This document shows, piece after piece, positions 10,092-18,453 of a stretch of DNA of 64,000 bases. Origin of the DNA: Paucibacter sp. Y2R2-4 (lineage in GTDB: Bacteria > Pseudomonadota > Gammaproteobacteria > Burkholderiales > Burkholderiaceae_C); the NCBI RefSeq assembly GCF_025717535.1, contig NZ_JAJIRO010000006.1:186001-250000 (forward strand), given 5' to 3'. Below the pieces are notes generated by a model that was not told the origin of the DNA, did not search any database, and saw nothing but the letters and a program-made list of their open reading frames with translations. Every line of letters starts with the position of its first letter. The stretch's first letter is position 1. The position numbers and the translations under genes were made by a program.

Positions 10092-10322
10092 GGAAGAGGT
10101 CCTTGGATGATGGCGTGGCGTCTTTGCCCTTGGGCCCAAACGCGGTCGCGACTTTGGCGTGGAAAGCGCGGGTCTTGGCCCCGCATGGGATGAATTGCCA
10201 GGCCGGGGGGATGAGTGCTCGTACCGTGAGCAGTTGATGCCTGGCGCATGGCATACAGTGGCCGCAAGGCGGAGCCAAGAGGGCTGGCCGATCTTTTCGT
10301 CGGTCTTGCTTTCGACTGATTC

Positions 10323-11519
10323 ATGCGCGCTCATTTCTCTGATGTTTTGGCCGACCGGGCCGCCGATTCAGCGGGCCCCCGCAGGACCCGCTTGCGCCGC
10401 AGCGCTTGGCGCGGCTTGTGGGTGTGCACGGCGGTCTGGCTGCTGTTTTGCCTTTTGCTGGTCTTGGCGCAGACCAATGACGCGGCCAAGCTGGGGCGAA
10501 CCCAGCTGAGTTTCGGCGTGCTGCTGAAAGACAGCCTGCCGCTCTTTCCGCCCTTTCTCTTGCTGAGCTGGTGCTTGTTCATGCAGGCGCAACGTTGGCC
10601 GCGGCTGTGGTCCAGCCCAGCGTCTTTGTTGAAGAACTTTGTCGTCTGCATGTCGGTCTTCATGGTCGTGTGGACTGGCTATGTCAGCGCCATAGACCTG
10701 TTGCAAAACGGCAAGCCCCTCAGCCTCTGGTTGCAGCACATCAGCAGCCAGCGCTGGTTCAACCGCTTTTATGACTTCGTGCTGGCCAGCAGTGCCTTTG
10801 CGGTCCAGGCCGGCCTGTGTGCGCTGGGTGCCGCAAGAGACCGCGAGATGGATTGGCGGCGCGAGCAGACCGACAACCTGCGCCTGCGCCTGACCTTGCT
10901 GCAAGGGCAGCTGGAGCCGCACTTTTTGTTCAATGCCCTCAACAGCATCTCGGCCCTGGTGCGTGGCAGTGACCGCAGCACCGCCTTGTCGGCGCTGAGC
11001 CGGGTCAGTGAGCTGCTGCGTTATGCCCTGCGCGCCAGCCGCAGCCATTGGGTCACGGTGCAAGACGAGCTGGACTTTGTTCGCGACTACCTGGTCTTGC
11101 AAAGCCTGCGCTTTGGCGATGGCTTGCAAGTGCGCTGGACGCTGCAAGAGGGGCCGGGCGCACCCGCCTGGGCCGAGATCGCCTGCCCGCCGCTGCTCTT
11201 CCAGCCCTTGATCGAGAACGCCATACGCCACGGTCTGGAGGCGCATGAAGGCCAGGGTGTGATCGAGTTGAGCCTGTCCTGCCCCGAGCCCGGCCGACTG
11301 GTGTTTTTGATTCGCAACCCCTTGCCGGCCGAGACCGCGCGCCAGCCGGGTCATGGCCTGGGCTTGAGCGCTACGCGGCAGCGTCTGAGCATGTTGTATG
11401 GCCAGCAGGCTCAGCTGCGCAGCCAAGCGATGGCCCTGCCGGCTTGTTTTGAAACCGAATTGACTCTGCCCTGTCGGGATGCTGTTCATGAAGAAGACTC
11501 TGAGCGCGCTGGTCGTTGA
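10323..11519 (+). CDS. LytS/YehU-type membrane sensor histidine kinase
   Basis: This 398-residue protein has four predicted membrane helices in residues about 35-175 and no obvious periplasmic sensor domain. The kinase is of the His_kinase (LytS) type: the phospho-acceptor motif LEPHFLFNALNSIS, the N-box PLIENAIRHGLE and the glycine-rich GHGLGLSATRQRL. It should phosphorylate the LytTR regulator encoded next, with which it overlaps by about 32 bases. The signal is unknown. The start codon at 10323 lacks a strong ribosome site. Confidence 0.88.
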   Translation: MRAHFSDVLADRAADSAGPRRTRLRRSAWRGLWVCTAVWLLFCLLLVLAQTNDAAKLGRTQLSFGVLLKDSLPLFPPFLLLSWCLFMQAQRWPRLWSSPASLLKNFVVCMSVFMVVWTGYVSAIDLLQNGKPLSLWLQHISSQRWFNRFYDFVLASSAFAVQAGLCALGAARDREMDWRREQTDNLRLRLTLLQGQLEPHFLFNALNSISALVRGSDRSTALSALSRVSELLRYALRASRSHWVTVQDELDFVRDYLVLQSLRFGDGLQVRWTLQEGPGAPAWAEIACPPLLFQPLIENAIRHGLEAHEGQGVIELSLSCPEPGRLVFLIRNPLPAETARQPGHGLGLSATRQRLSMLYGQQAQLRSQAMALPACFETELTLPCRDAVHEEDSERAGR

Positions 11520-12330
11520 CGACGAAGCGCTGGCGCGCAGCAATCTGCAATTGGCCCTGGCCGATCACCCCGGCTGGCGCTGTGTGGGTGCCTGTGCGGG
11601 CGCGGCCGAGGCGCGCGTGGCACTGGCGCAGCGCGAGGTGGATCTGCTCTTGCTGGATATTCAAATGCCGCGCCAGAACGGCCTGAACTTTGCCGCTGAA
11701 CTGCAAGCGGCCGCCACCCCGCAAAAGCCCGCGCCCTTGATCGTCTTCGTGACGGCCTTTGATGAGCATGCGCTCAGCGCCTTTGATGTGTTCGCGCTGG
11801 ACTATCTGCTCAAGCCCTTTGACGACCAGCGCTTCGCGGCCATGCTGGCGCGGGCCGAGCAGGTGCTGGCGCTGAAGCAAAGTGCTGCCCATGCGATGGC
11901 CTACGCCACGACCTATGCCGATGCCATGGGTAGCTTTTTGAAAGAGCAAAGCCAGGTGGCGGCCGGCCAGCCTTATCCGGCGCTGGACTTTCTGACGGTG
12001 CGCTCGGTGGGCTCGGTCGAGCGGGTTGCCGTTGCCGACATTGAGTGGATCGCTGCCGCCGGCAACTATGTGGAGCTGCATTTGAAAACCGCTTCGGGCA
12101 GCAACCCGCGCGTGGTCTTGCACCGCTCCACCTTGAGCGCCTTGGAGTTGCGCCTGCCCTCTCAGCAATTCATGCGGGTGCACCGCACGGCCTTGGTGCG
12201 CCCAGCGGCCATGAGCCGCATGGAAGTTACCGGTGACAGCACCTATGAACTCACGCTGACTTCAGGTGACAAGGTGCCGGTCAGCGAACGCTTTGCGAAA
12301 GAGGTTCGCGCGGTGTTCAACAAAGCCTGA
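11488..12330 (+). CDS. LytTR-family response regulator
   Basis: This 280-residue regulator has a receiver domain (LVVDDE at the N-terminus, phospho-acceptor Asp in LLLLDIQMP, Lys in DYLLKPF). A linker of about 50 residues follows, then a C-terminal LytTR DNA-binding domain (WIAAAGNYVELHL ... FMRVHRTALV). It pairs with the upstream LytS-type kinase. An alternative ATG nine bases upstream (11479) is possible; 11488 is preferred because of spacing from a GGGA ribosome site and because MKKTLSALVVDDE begins as in the family. Targets are unknown; the transporter gene downstream is one candidate. Confidence 0.9.
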   Translation: MKKTLSALVVDDEALARSNLQLALADHPGWRCVGACAGAAEARVALAQREVDLLLLDIQMPRQNGLNFAAELQAAATPQKPAPLIVFVTAFDEHALSAFDVFALDYLLKPFDDQRFAAMLARAEQVLALKQSAAHAMAYATTYADAMGSFLKEQSQVAAGQPYPALDFLTVRSVGSVERVAVADIEWIAAAGNYVELHLKTASGSNPRVVLHRSTLSALELRLPSQQFMRVHRTALVRPAAMSRMEVTGDSTYELTLTSGDKVPVSERFAKEVRAVFNKA

Positions 12331-12483
12331 GGCCGGCCTCGGCGGTGAAGACCTCGACAGGGGCTCATGGCCTTGGGTGAGCTCGCCCTCCGCCCGTGAA
12401 AACCCCCTGGCCCTCCAGCACTCCGGTGCTATGGTCGCGAGCTTCGCCTTCCTGCTGTTTGCGCCCAGCGGCCCCTCGCACCC

Positions 12484-13734
12484 ATGACCACTTCCGCACA
12501 TTTGCTGCCCACCGAGCAGAAAGTACCTCATCCGGCTTTCTTCATGTTTTTGATCGCGCCCTTCGGTGCGGCCACGGGGTTCACCTCGGTCTGCGTGGCC
12601 TATCTGCTGGCGCAGGCGCATGTCAGTGCCGAGTTGATTGCCACCATGATCGCCATGAACTACATCCCCCAGACCTGGAAGTTCCTGTGGGCCCCGGTGA
12701 TCGACCTGACGCTGACGCGCAAGCGCTGGTTTGCCATCGGCATGGTTGGCCTGGTGCTCAGCATGCTGGCGCTGGGCATGCAAGTCATGAGCACCGAAGC
12801 CATGCCACGCATCATCGCGCTGGTGGTGACCCTGAGCGCGGCATCCACCGTGGTCGGCATGGCGGTGGATTGCCTGATGGCGCACCAAACGCCCGAGCAT
12901 GCCAAGGGCCGCGCGGCCGGTTGGTTTCAGGCCGGCAATCTGGGCGGCGGCGGCCTGGGCGGGGGCCTGGCCTTGTGGTTGATTCATTCCGGCGGCCTGA
13001 GCGTGCCCGCCGGTACCGCCGTGCTGGCCTCGGTCTGCGCGCTGTGCAGCCTGCCCATCTTCTGGCTGCGAGAGGACCTGTCCCAGGCCATCGTCGGCAG
13101 CGTGCGTGAGCGCTTGCGCGAGACCGGGCGTGACCTCTGGAGCGTGGTGCGCTCGCGCCGCGGCGCCCTGGCCATGCTGGTTGTGTTTCTGCCGCTCGGC
13201 ACCGGCGCGATGAGCAATATGTATGCAATTTTTGCGGACAAGTGGGGCGCCAGCGCCGACACCGTCGCCCTGGTCACAGGCACCATGAGCGGCCTGCTGT
13301 CGGCGGCCGGCTGCCTGCTCGGCGGCTATCTGTGCGACCGCATGAACCGCCAACTGGCCTATTGCCTGCTGGGTCTGGGCACCGCCGGCATCAGCGTGGC
13401 CATGGCGCTGGCGCCGCAGACCGAGACCCAGTTCATCCTCTGGACCAGCCTTTATGCCTTCGCCAACGGCCTGTGCTACGCCGCCTTTTCGGCCGTCACG
13501 CTGGAGGCCATCGGCAAGGGCGCCGCTGCCACCAAGTACAACCTGATGGCTTCGCTGTCCAACACGCCGATCGGTTGGTCAACGGCGGTGTATGGCTATG
13601 TTTTCAGCAAATACGGCGCTCATGCCACGCTGCTGACCGAGATGGCCATGACCGTTCCAGCCGTGTTGCTGTTCCTTGCCCTGCTGGGCTGGAGCCGCCG
13701 CAGTGATCGACGCCGAGGCCTGCAGTTAGCCTGA
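12484..13734 (+). CDS. MFS/PAT-family transporter (AmpG-like)
   Basis: This 416-residue polytopic membrane protein has about 12 hydrophobic segments. The N-terminal pattern (FGAATGFTSVCVAYLLAQ ... IPQTWKFLWAPVIDLT) is typical of the PAT group, which includes AmpG muropeptide permeases and acetyl-CoA transporters. The pattern KFLWAPxxD is well kept. The substrate cannot be assigned from sequence alone; muropeptide uptake is one option. The gene follows the LytTR regulator by 153 bp on the same strand. Confidence 0.72.
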   Translation: MTTSAHLLPTEQKVPHPAFFMFLIAPFGAATGFTSVCVAYLLAQAHVSAELIATMIAMNYIPQTWKFLWAPVIDLTLTRKRWFAIGMVGLVLSMLALGMQVMSTEAMPRIIALVVTLSAASTVVGMAVDCLMAHQTPEHAKGRAAGWFQAGNLGGGGLGGGLALWLIHSGGLSVPAGTAVLASVCALCSLPIFWLREDLSQAIVGSVRERLRETGRDLWSVVRSRRGALAMLVVFLPLGTGAMSNMYAIFADKWGASADTVALVTGTMSGLLSAAGCLLGGYLCDRMNRQLAYCLLGLGTAGISVAMALAPQTETQFILWTSLYAFANGLCYAAFSAVTLEAIGKGAAATKYNLMASLSNTPIGWSTAVYGYVFSKYGAHATLLTEMAMTVPAVLLFLALLGWSRRSDRRRGLQLA

Positions 13735-14062
13735 GGGAGGTGTGAATGCTGCCCCTGCACCTCAGCAAGGCCTCAGCTTCATCAGTTGTCCTGCCTCATT
13801 TCTGCCGTGGAAGTTGATACGGTTTGCGCGTCAGGGCTGGGGATTTCTAACGTCGAAGCTGAGCCGCGAGCGAAGGCAGCGCCCGGAAGGCCAAGAATGA
13901 AATGGGGCCCGGACTGGCCAGCCACTGCGAGTCGGTTCGAACGCCGGGTCGGGCATCATCGAGTTACTCTCTTGCGAGCTTGGCGCCGATGGTAAAGGTG
14001 CCAACCGAGTATTCCAACGAGTAGGACCGGCCCGTCTAACTGTTGGCTGGCTGCTGGTGAAT
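13735..14062. other. Intergenic segment with integron-cassette-like traits
   Basis: No convincing gene lies here. On the minus strand from 13959 a short frame reads MMPDPAFEPTRSGWPVRAPF, a peptide pattern that I recall from spurious ORFs over attC-type recombination sites in environmental integrons. GTCTAAC at 14034-14040 matches the attC core RYYYAAC, and TTCTAAC at 13845-13851 matches six of seven bases. Both sit beyond the 3' end of the gene at 14063-14674, where a cassette attC should be. No integrase is present. Confidence 0.4.
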
Positions 14063-14674
14063 TCAGGGCCGGGCCTTGCTCTTAGATTTACGACCTGCCT
14101 CCGAATTTCGCACACTGCCTCTTCTCTCAGTGGCCGCAGGCGGAACCGGCAGTGCACGGGAGATCGGGTGAGCATCACCTGCGTGGCCGATGACTGCTGC
14201 ACGAAATGCTCGCATGTCATTCAGAAAGAGCGGAATCCAGAACGGCACTTTGTGACCGTCGACGGTGAGTCGAAGGTGCGGAAGGAAGTAGTACTTCGCC
14301 GGCCGTACTTTGGAAACTCCTTCCCAAGGAACTATTTGCCACCGACCAAACGTGTTGAAGGTGCGAATGCCTTCGGCCTGCACTTGAAACCTTACCGCGG
14401 CGGTCACGATACCTAAGATGACGGCGCAGAAGGCTGAGATTGCCAAGCTCAAGAGCAGGTGTGGTTTCGTCATGGGCCGATCAACGATCAACGATAGCGC
14501 AAACCAGACTAGGAAGACGCTTGCGGTACAGATGGTGGACTGAAGGCGCCAGATCGGGAAAAAGTCGTAGCGAAAGTTTTTCAAAGGCGGAGGACGTGAG
14601 TGAGATGGGAATTCGCGGCCTAGCTTGGAAATATGGAGACATCCGTGCCGGATAACTTGGCGGCCTTTCTCCAT
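14063..14674 (-). CDS. Hypothetical two-helix membrane protein with PH-like domain
   Basis: This 203-residue protein is not one I recognise by name. Two hydrophobic helices (about 47-64 and 72-95) precede a stretch (RFQVQAEGIRTFNTFGRWQIVPWEGVS ... PFWIPLFLND) that resembles the small bacterial PH-like domains found after a membrane hairpin. The base composition is visibly less GC-rich than the flanking genes, which suggests acquisition. It lies alone on the minus strand in a region with cassette-like features, and its start codon abuts GTTATGG, as often seen for cassette genes. The start could also be further downstream. Confidence 0.55.
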   Translation of the reverse strand: MEKGRQVIRHGCLHISKLGREFPSHSRPPPLKNFRYDFFPIWRLQSTICTASVFLVWFALSLIVDRPMTKPHLLLSLAISAFCAVILGIVTAAVRFQVQAEGIRTFNTFGRWQIVPWEGVSKVRPAKYYFLPHLRLTVDGHKVPFWIPLFLNDMRAFRAAVIGHAGDAHPISRALPVPPAATERRGSVRNSEAGRKSKSKARP

Positions 14675-15075
14675 AACTATTTAGGCGTTATGAGTCATAA
14701 AGCGGCTTGCAGCTTGGCTTTGTATGGCATTTTCTGTGTGAAACAACAGCATTAGATAACAGGCAAAACCAGGGTTCATATTTTGAACTGCATTTCTGCT
14801 TGGATGGCTTGGTAGCAACCCACATCGGTGTAGTTTCGGCCTGGGGGATGTACATCTGCGGTGAAGCTATCGCGCAGGGGGGCGCAAGGCCCGTTGTCCA
14901 CAGACATAGCTTCGACCCTCTCGTCGTTGCCGGCGATTTGGCGCGAAGCCTCGTGCCTCAAACTGAAAGAAGGCCGCCAGAGGCGGCCTTGGTCCGACCT
15001 CAGCCCGGACGCTTGCAGGCGCCCGGGCCTTCGTCCGGGGTCAAGATGGCCGCAGGGCCATCCTTCGGTCTGGAC
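14675..15075. other. Intergenic region, 401 bp
   Basis: No supportable gene. It contains ATAAC/GTTAT inverted bases at 14673-14691 beside the preceding gene, and several GC-rich hairpins near 15000-15060. The TonB-receptor terminator is at about 14963-14990. A plus-strand frame at 14707-15156 runs into the 3' end of the receptor gene antisense and is not credible. Confidence 0.6.
14963..14990 (-). terminator. Intrinsic terminator of the TonB-dependent receptor gene
   Basis: On the minus strand AAGGCCGCC-TCT-GGCGGCCTT forms a perfect 9-bp stem with a 3-nt loop, followed by CTTTCAGTTT. It lies about 86 bp past the stop codon at 15076. Confidence 0.75.
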
Positions 15076-18000
15076 TCAGAACTTGTGGTCGTATTGGATG
15101 CTGAACTTGACGAAGCGGGGTTCGGTGTAGCTGATCACCCGCTCGTAGGTGGGTGACACATTGGTGCCGGTGCCGCCCACGTTATAGGTTTCGTCCACGT
15201 TCTGCGCCACTTGCGAGTTGAAGGCGTTGAACACATCCATGCGCAAGGCCAGACCCTTCATCACCGACGGCCGGTAGATCAGGTTCAAGTCCAGACGCTT
15301 GTCCCAGGGCAGATTGCCGACCGAGCCGCGCGGTGAGGGTTTGCCGTCGCAGTAGTGATAGGCCGAGCCATTGCCGGAGTTGGGCGTGGTCGGGTAGGAA
15401 CCGATGCAGCTGCGCGGGCGTCCCGAGGCGAGCAAGGCATTGGCGCCGATCTGCCACTGGTCGTTCAGCTGATAGAAGCCATAGGCCTTGATCGAGTGGG
15501 TGCGCTGGTTGGGCAGCGGGCCGTAGGCATGCTCCATCATGTCGGTGTAGTCCCAGGAGCGGGTTTCGCCGATATCGGTCTGGCCCACATCGGACTGTGT
15601 CTGCCCCTCGGTATTGCCCTTGTTGCGGCTGTAGGCGTAGCTGACCTTGCCGTACCAACCATCGCTCAAGGGGTGCTCGGCGAACACATCAAAGGCCAGG
15701 AAGTCGCGCTGCGGCTTGTCAAAGCCCAGCTCGGCGGCGCTCAGCTTGACCTTGGTGTAGTCCTTGCCGGTGCCGGCAAAGTCCACATTGAAGGTGTTGT
15801 CCACGCCTGGGTTGAAGGGGGTGCACAAGAAGCCGGTGCCGTTCGGGCCGCCGATCCAATTGCTGGTGTCGATCTTGTGATCGTCCGCCCATTTTTGAAT
15901 GGGGCCGGCGCCGCCGCAGTAGTCGTCGATGGTAGAAACCAAACGGCGGTAGGTCAGCTTGCCGCCGGTATTGAAGGACTTGCTCAAGGCCTTTTCAAAG
16001 CCCAGCGAAATCTCGTCCTGGCTGTTGGGCTTCATATCGTCAATGATCAGCGTGCGGCGGTCTTTCTTGGAGCCGTCTTCGCCATCGGGGCTGTAGCGCG
16101 GGCTGATGTTCTTGCGGCCAATCGGTGAACCATCGGCGTTGATGCCGGTGTAGGTGAAGTACTGCCACATAAAGGTCGAAGGGCCGGCCCCACGCACCGC
16201 CAAATGAGTGGGCATCTGCACCGCATAACGGCCCGCGCTGCCGTACAGCTTCAAGCTGGCGTCGCCATTGACGTCCCAAATGGCGGCCAGGCGTGGTGCG
16301 ATCTGGTTGGGTTGGTCCAGAAACACTTCCTTCTCATTGTTCTTGTTGGTGAAGGATTCGCTGCGCAGGCCCAACGAGATCAGCAGGTTTTTGCTGACCT
16401 GGTAGCGGTCTTCCAGGTACCAGGCCGAGGTGTCCGAGTAAGCGTTGGTGACCGATGAGAAATTGAACTCACGCCCGTAATAGCCCTGCAGGCCCAGGCC
16501 GCCGCCGCTGGCAATGCTGGTCGATCCGGGCGCGTCACCCGGCACTGCGTTGATGTCGTTGTTCTTGCGGTAGCGATAGATGCCGCCGCCAGGCAAATAG
16601 TCGCCGTTGTTCATGGAGCTCAGCTCATTGCGGTCCAGGCCGGCGCGCAACGAGTGCTGGCCAAGGCGGTATTCCACGTCCAGGCGCATCGAACGCGTCT
16701 TGTCCACCGCACCGTCGGGTAACTGGTTATTCAGCAGGGGCTGGGGGTTGTTGTAAACCAAGCCGGGTGCGCGGCCGCTGGCGCTGGCGTCCACAAAGTA
16801 CTGGCTGCCGCCCGGCGTGCCGCCGTATTGGAAGGTGTTGATATGTTCCGAGCGCGTCTGGCCCACCATGGCGGTCAGCGTCAGGTCATTGCTCAGATTG
16901 CCGGTGTACTTAAGCATCTGCACATCCGAGCCCACCGGGGTTTGGTTGAACTCATTCTTGTAGTGGTCGCGGAAGTCGGTGTTGGGCTGCGCGCCCTTGC
17001 GGCTCAAGGTGGCGTAGTCAAAGCCGCTGACCCGGCGATCGCGCGTCGAGTTGTCGCCAATCAGGGTCAATTCCAGGCGGTGGTCTTCGTGCAGATTCCA
17101 GTCGAACTTGGCCAGGTAGCGGGTGGTCTTGTCCTCGCGCTCGGCCCAACCCCATTTATTGCTGGAGACGCTGGAGGTGGGCAGGTCCACCACGCTGGAG
17201 TCGGTGCGTTTCTCGTCCGCCGCCAAGAACATGAACAGCCGGTCCTTGATCAGCGGTCCGCCCACATAGGCGCCCATCTCGACCTGGCTTTGGGTATTTT
17301 GGTCCTGCAGGCGGTACAGCGTGCCGTCGGTGCCTTCGTTGCCGGGCTTGCCGGTTTTTTGGTAGTAGATATTGCGCGCCTTCGATCGCAGCGCATTGGG
17401 CGAGTAGCTGAGCAGGGCGCCGGTCTCCCACTCATTGCTGCCGCTCTTGCTGATGATGTTGACCACGCCGCCCATGGAGCGGCCAAACTCGGCGCCGAAG
17501 CCGCCGGTCACCACCTGCATCTGCTCGATGGCGCCAAAGGGCAGCGACGAAGCGCCCAGGCCGGTGTTCGGGTTGGTGACCACCATGCCGTTGATGTAGA
17601 AAGAATTCTCCGAGGCCGCGCCGCCGCCCAGGCTGGCTGCGCCGTTGTAGCGGGAGTCGCCGCGCGTCACATTGGGTGCCAGCTGCATCACCGCTTCCAC
17701 CGACTTTTGCACCGGCAAGATGTCCAGCTGCTTGGCGCCAAAACTCACGCCGTTGTCGGCGGTGGAGACGTCAATCGTCTTGGCGCGGCCGCGTACTTCG
17801 ACGGTTTCGAGCTTGCTGGCGTCAAGGAAAGACACCTCGTTGCCCTTGCCGACCTGGACCTCGATGCCCTCGCGGCTGCTGACCAGCACGCCGCCCTTGA
17901 GTAGGCTGACCCGGTAGACGCCGGCCGGCAGGGACGTGGCTTGAAAGCGGCCTTGTGCGTCGGGCGTCAGATTGCGCTTGAAACCGGTGGCCGGGTTTTC

Positions 18001-18159
18001 AATCAAGATGCTGCTGTCGGCGGCTTGAGCGTCAAGCCGACCAAAAATGGTGCCGGTGGCATTGGACTGCGCCATCACGGGGGTGCTCAGACTCACGCTC
18101 AGAGCGGCGCCTCCGAGCGCCAGCGCCAGGGCGCGGGCAATTGCGGTTTTCTTGTACAA
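15076..18159 (-). CDS. Oar-like TonB-dependent outer-membrane receptor
   Basis: This 1027-residue protein has a signal peptide (about 1-30, ending PVMAQ). A carboxypeptidase-regulatory-like beta domain follows (about 35-110: TGTIFGRLDAQ ... LPAGVYRVSLL). The plug is at about 125-250 (VEAVMQLAPNVTRGDSR, GFGAEFGRSMGGVVNIISKSG), then a long beta-barrel ending in the aromatic residue F (FSIQYDHKF). Oar-type receptors of this length import large ligands or take part in surface functions; the ligand is unknown. The start codon is TTG (18157-18159) with a strong GAGGAG site 5-10 bases upstream. The gene is monocistronic and has a palindrome 160 bp upstream that may be an operator. Confidence 0.9.
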   Translation of the reverse strand: MYKKTAIARALALALGGAALSVSLSTPVMAQSNATGTIFGRLDAQAADSSILIENPATGFKRNLTPDAQGRFQATSLPAGVYRVSLLKGGVLVSSREGIEVQVGKGNEVSFLDASKLETVEVRGRAKTIDVSTADNGVSFGAKQLDILPVQKSVEAVMQLAPNVTRGDSRYNGAASLGGGAASENSFYINGMVVTNPNTGLGASSLPFGAIEQMQVVTGGFGAEFGRSMGGVVNIISKSGSNEWETGALLSYSPNALRSKARNIYYQKTGKPGNEGTDGTLYRLQDQNTQSQVEMGAYVGGPLIKDRLFMFLAADEKRTDSSVVDLPTSSVSSNKWGWAEREDKTTRYLAKFDWNLHEDHRLELTLIGDNSTRDRRVSGFDYATLSRKGAQPNTDFRDHYKNEFNQTPVGSDVQMLKYTGNLSNDLTLTAMVGQTRSEHINTFQYGGTPGGSQYFVDASASGRAPGLVYNNPQPLLNNQLPDGAVDKTRSMRLDVEYRLGQHSLRAGLDRNELSSMNNGDYLPGGGIYRYRKNNDINAVPGDAPGSTSIASGGGLGLQGYYGREFNFSSVTNAYSDTSAWYLEDRYQVSKNLLISLGLRSESFTNKNNEKEVFLDQPNQIAPRLAAIWDVNGDASLKLYGSAGRYAVQMPTHLAVRGAGPSTFMWQYFTYTGINADGSPIGRKNISPRYSPDGEDGSKKDRRTLIIDDMKPNSQDEISLGFEKALSKSFNTGGKLTYRRLVSTIDDYCGGAGPIQKWADDHKIDTSNWIGGPNGTGFLCTPFNPGVDNTFNVDFAGTGKDYTKVKLSAAELGFDKPQRDFLAFDVFAEHPLSDGWYGKVSYAYSRNKGNTEGQTQSDVGQTDIGETRSWDYTDMMEHAYGPLPNQRTHSIKAYGFYQLNDQWQIGANALLASGRPRSCIGSYPTTPNSGNGSAYHYCDGKPSPRGSVGNLPWDKRLDLNLIYRPSVMKGLALRMDVFNAFNSQVAQNVDETYNVGGTGTNVSPTYERVISYTEPRFVKFSIQYDHKF

Positions 18160-18453
18160 GTCAGTCTCCTCGATGGGGTTGAACCACGCCCATCGGGACG
18201 ATGGGGCGGATGACTGACTCTAGAAATGAGCGGTGTGCAGCGGCCTGCTCAGGGGACGAAAACCGGGGTCGCCGACACCGAGCGGGCGGGGCTGTTGCAG
18301 CTGGGAACAGGCGCCGAAATTCAGGGGTGAATGCACCCCTGAGGCCCACCTAGAACGGTCTGGCCTGGGATGAAACCCCGCTGTGCTGGCGATCTCTGGG
18401 CGCGAAGCCCAGGACAGTCGCAGGACCCGTGGCCTCCGGCGACTGAGCTGTAC
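18160..18453. other. Intergenic region upstream of the TonB receptor, 294 bp
   Basis: It holds the 5' region of the receptor gene, the 22-bp palindrome at 18321-18342, and the 3' flank of the DUF349 gene. No gene is supported. Confidence 0.6.
18321..18342. promoter_or_regulatory. Candidate operator palindrome upstream of the TonB receptor
   Basis: Two perfect 9-bp arms, TCAGGGGTG and CACCCCTGA, are separated by AATG. It lies about 160 bp upstream of the receptor's TTG start. Size and symmetry suit a dimeric regulator, but I cannot name the protein. Confidence 0.45.

Noticed and set aside
14894..14902. DnaA-box-like TTGTCCACA
   Set aside because: One copy with a mismatch and no cluster or AT-rich unwinding region; not evidence of an origin.
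14707..15156. 149-codon plus-strand frame at the end of the TonB receptor gene
   Set aside because: It crosses the receptor terminator and the antisense of its last strands; no ribosome site or motif.
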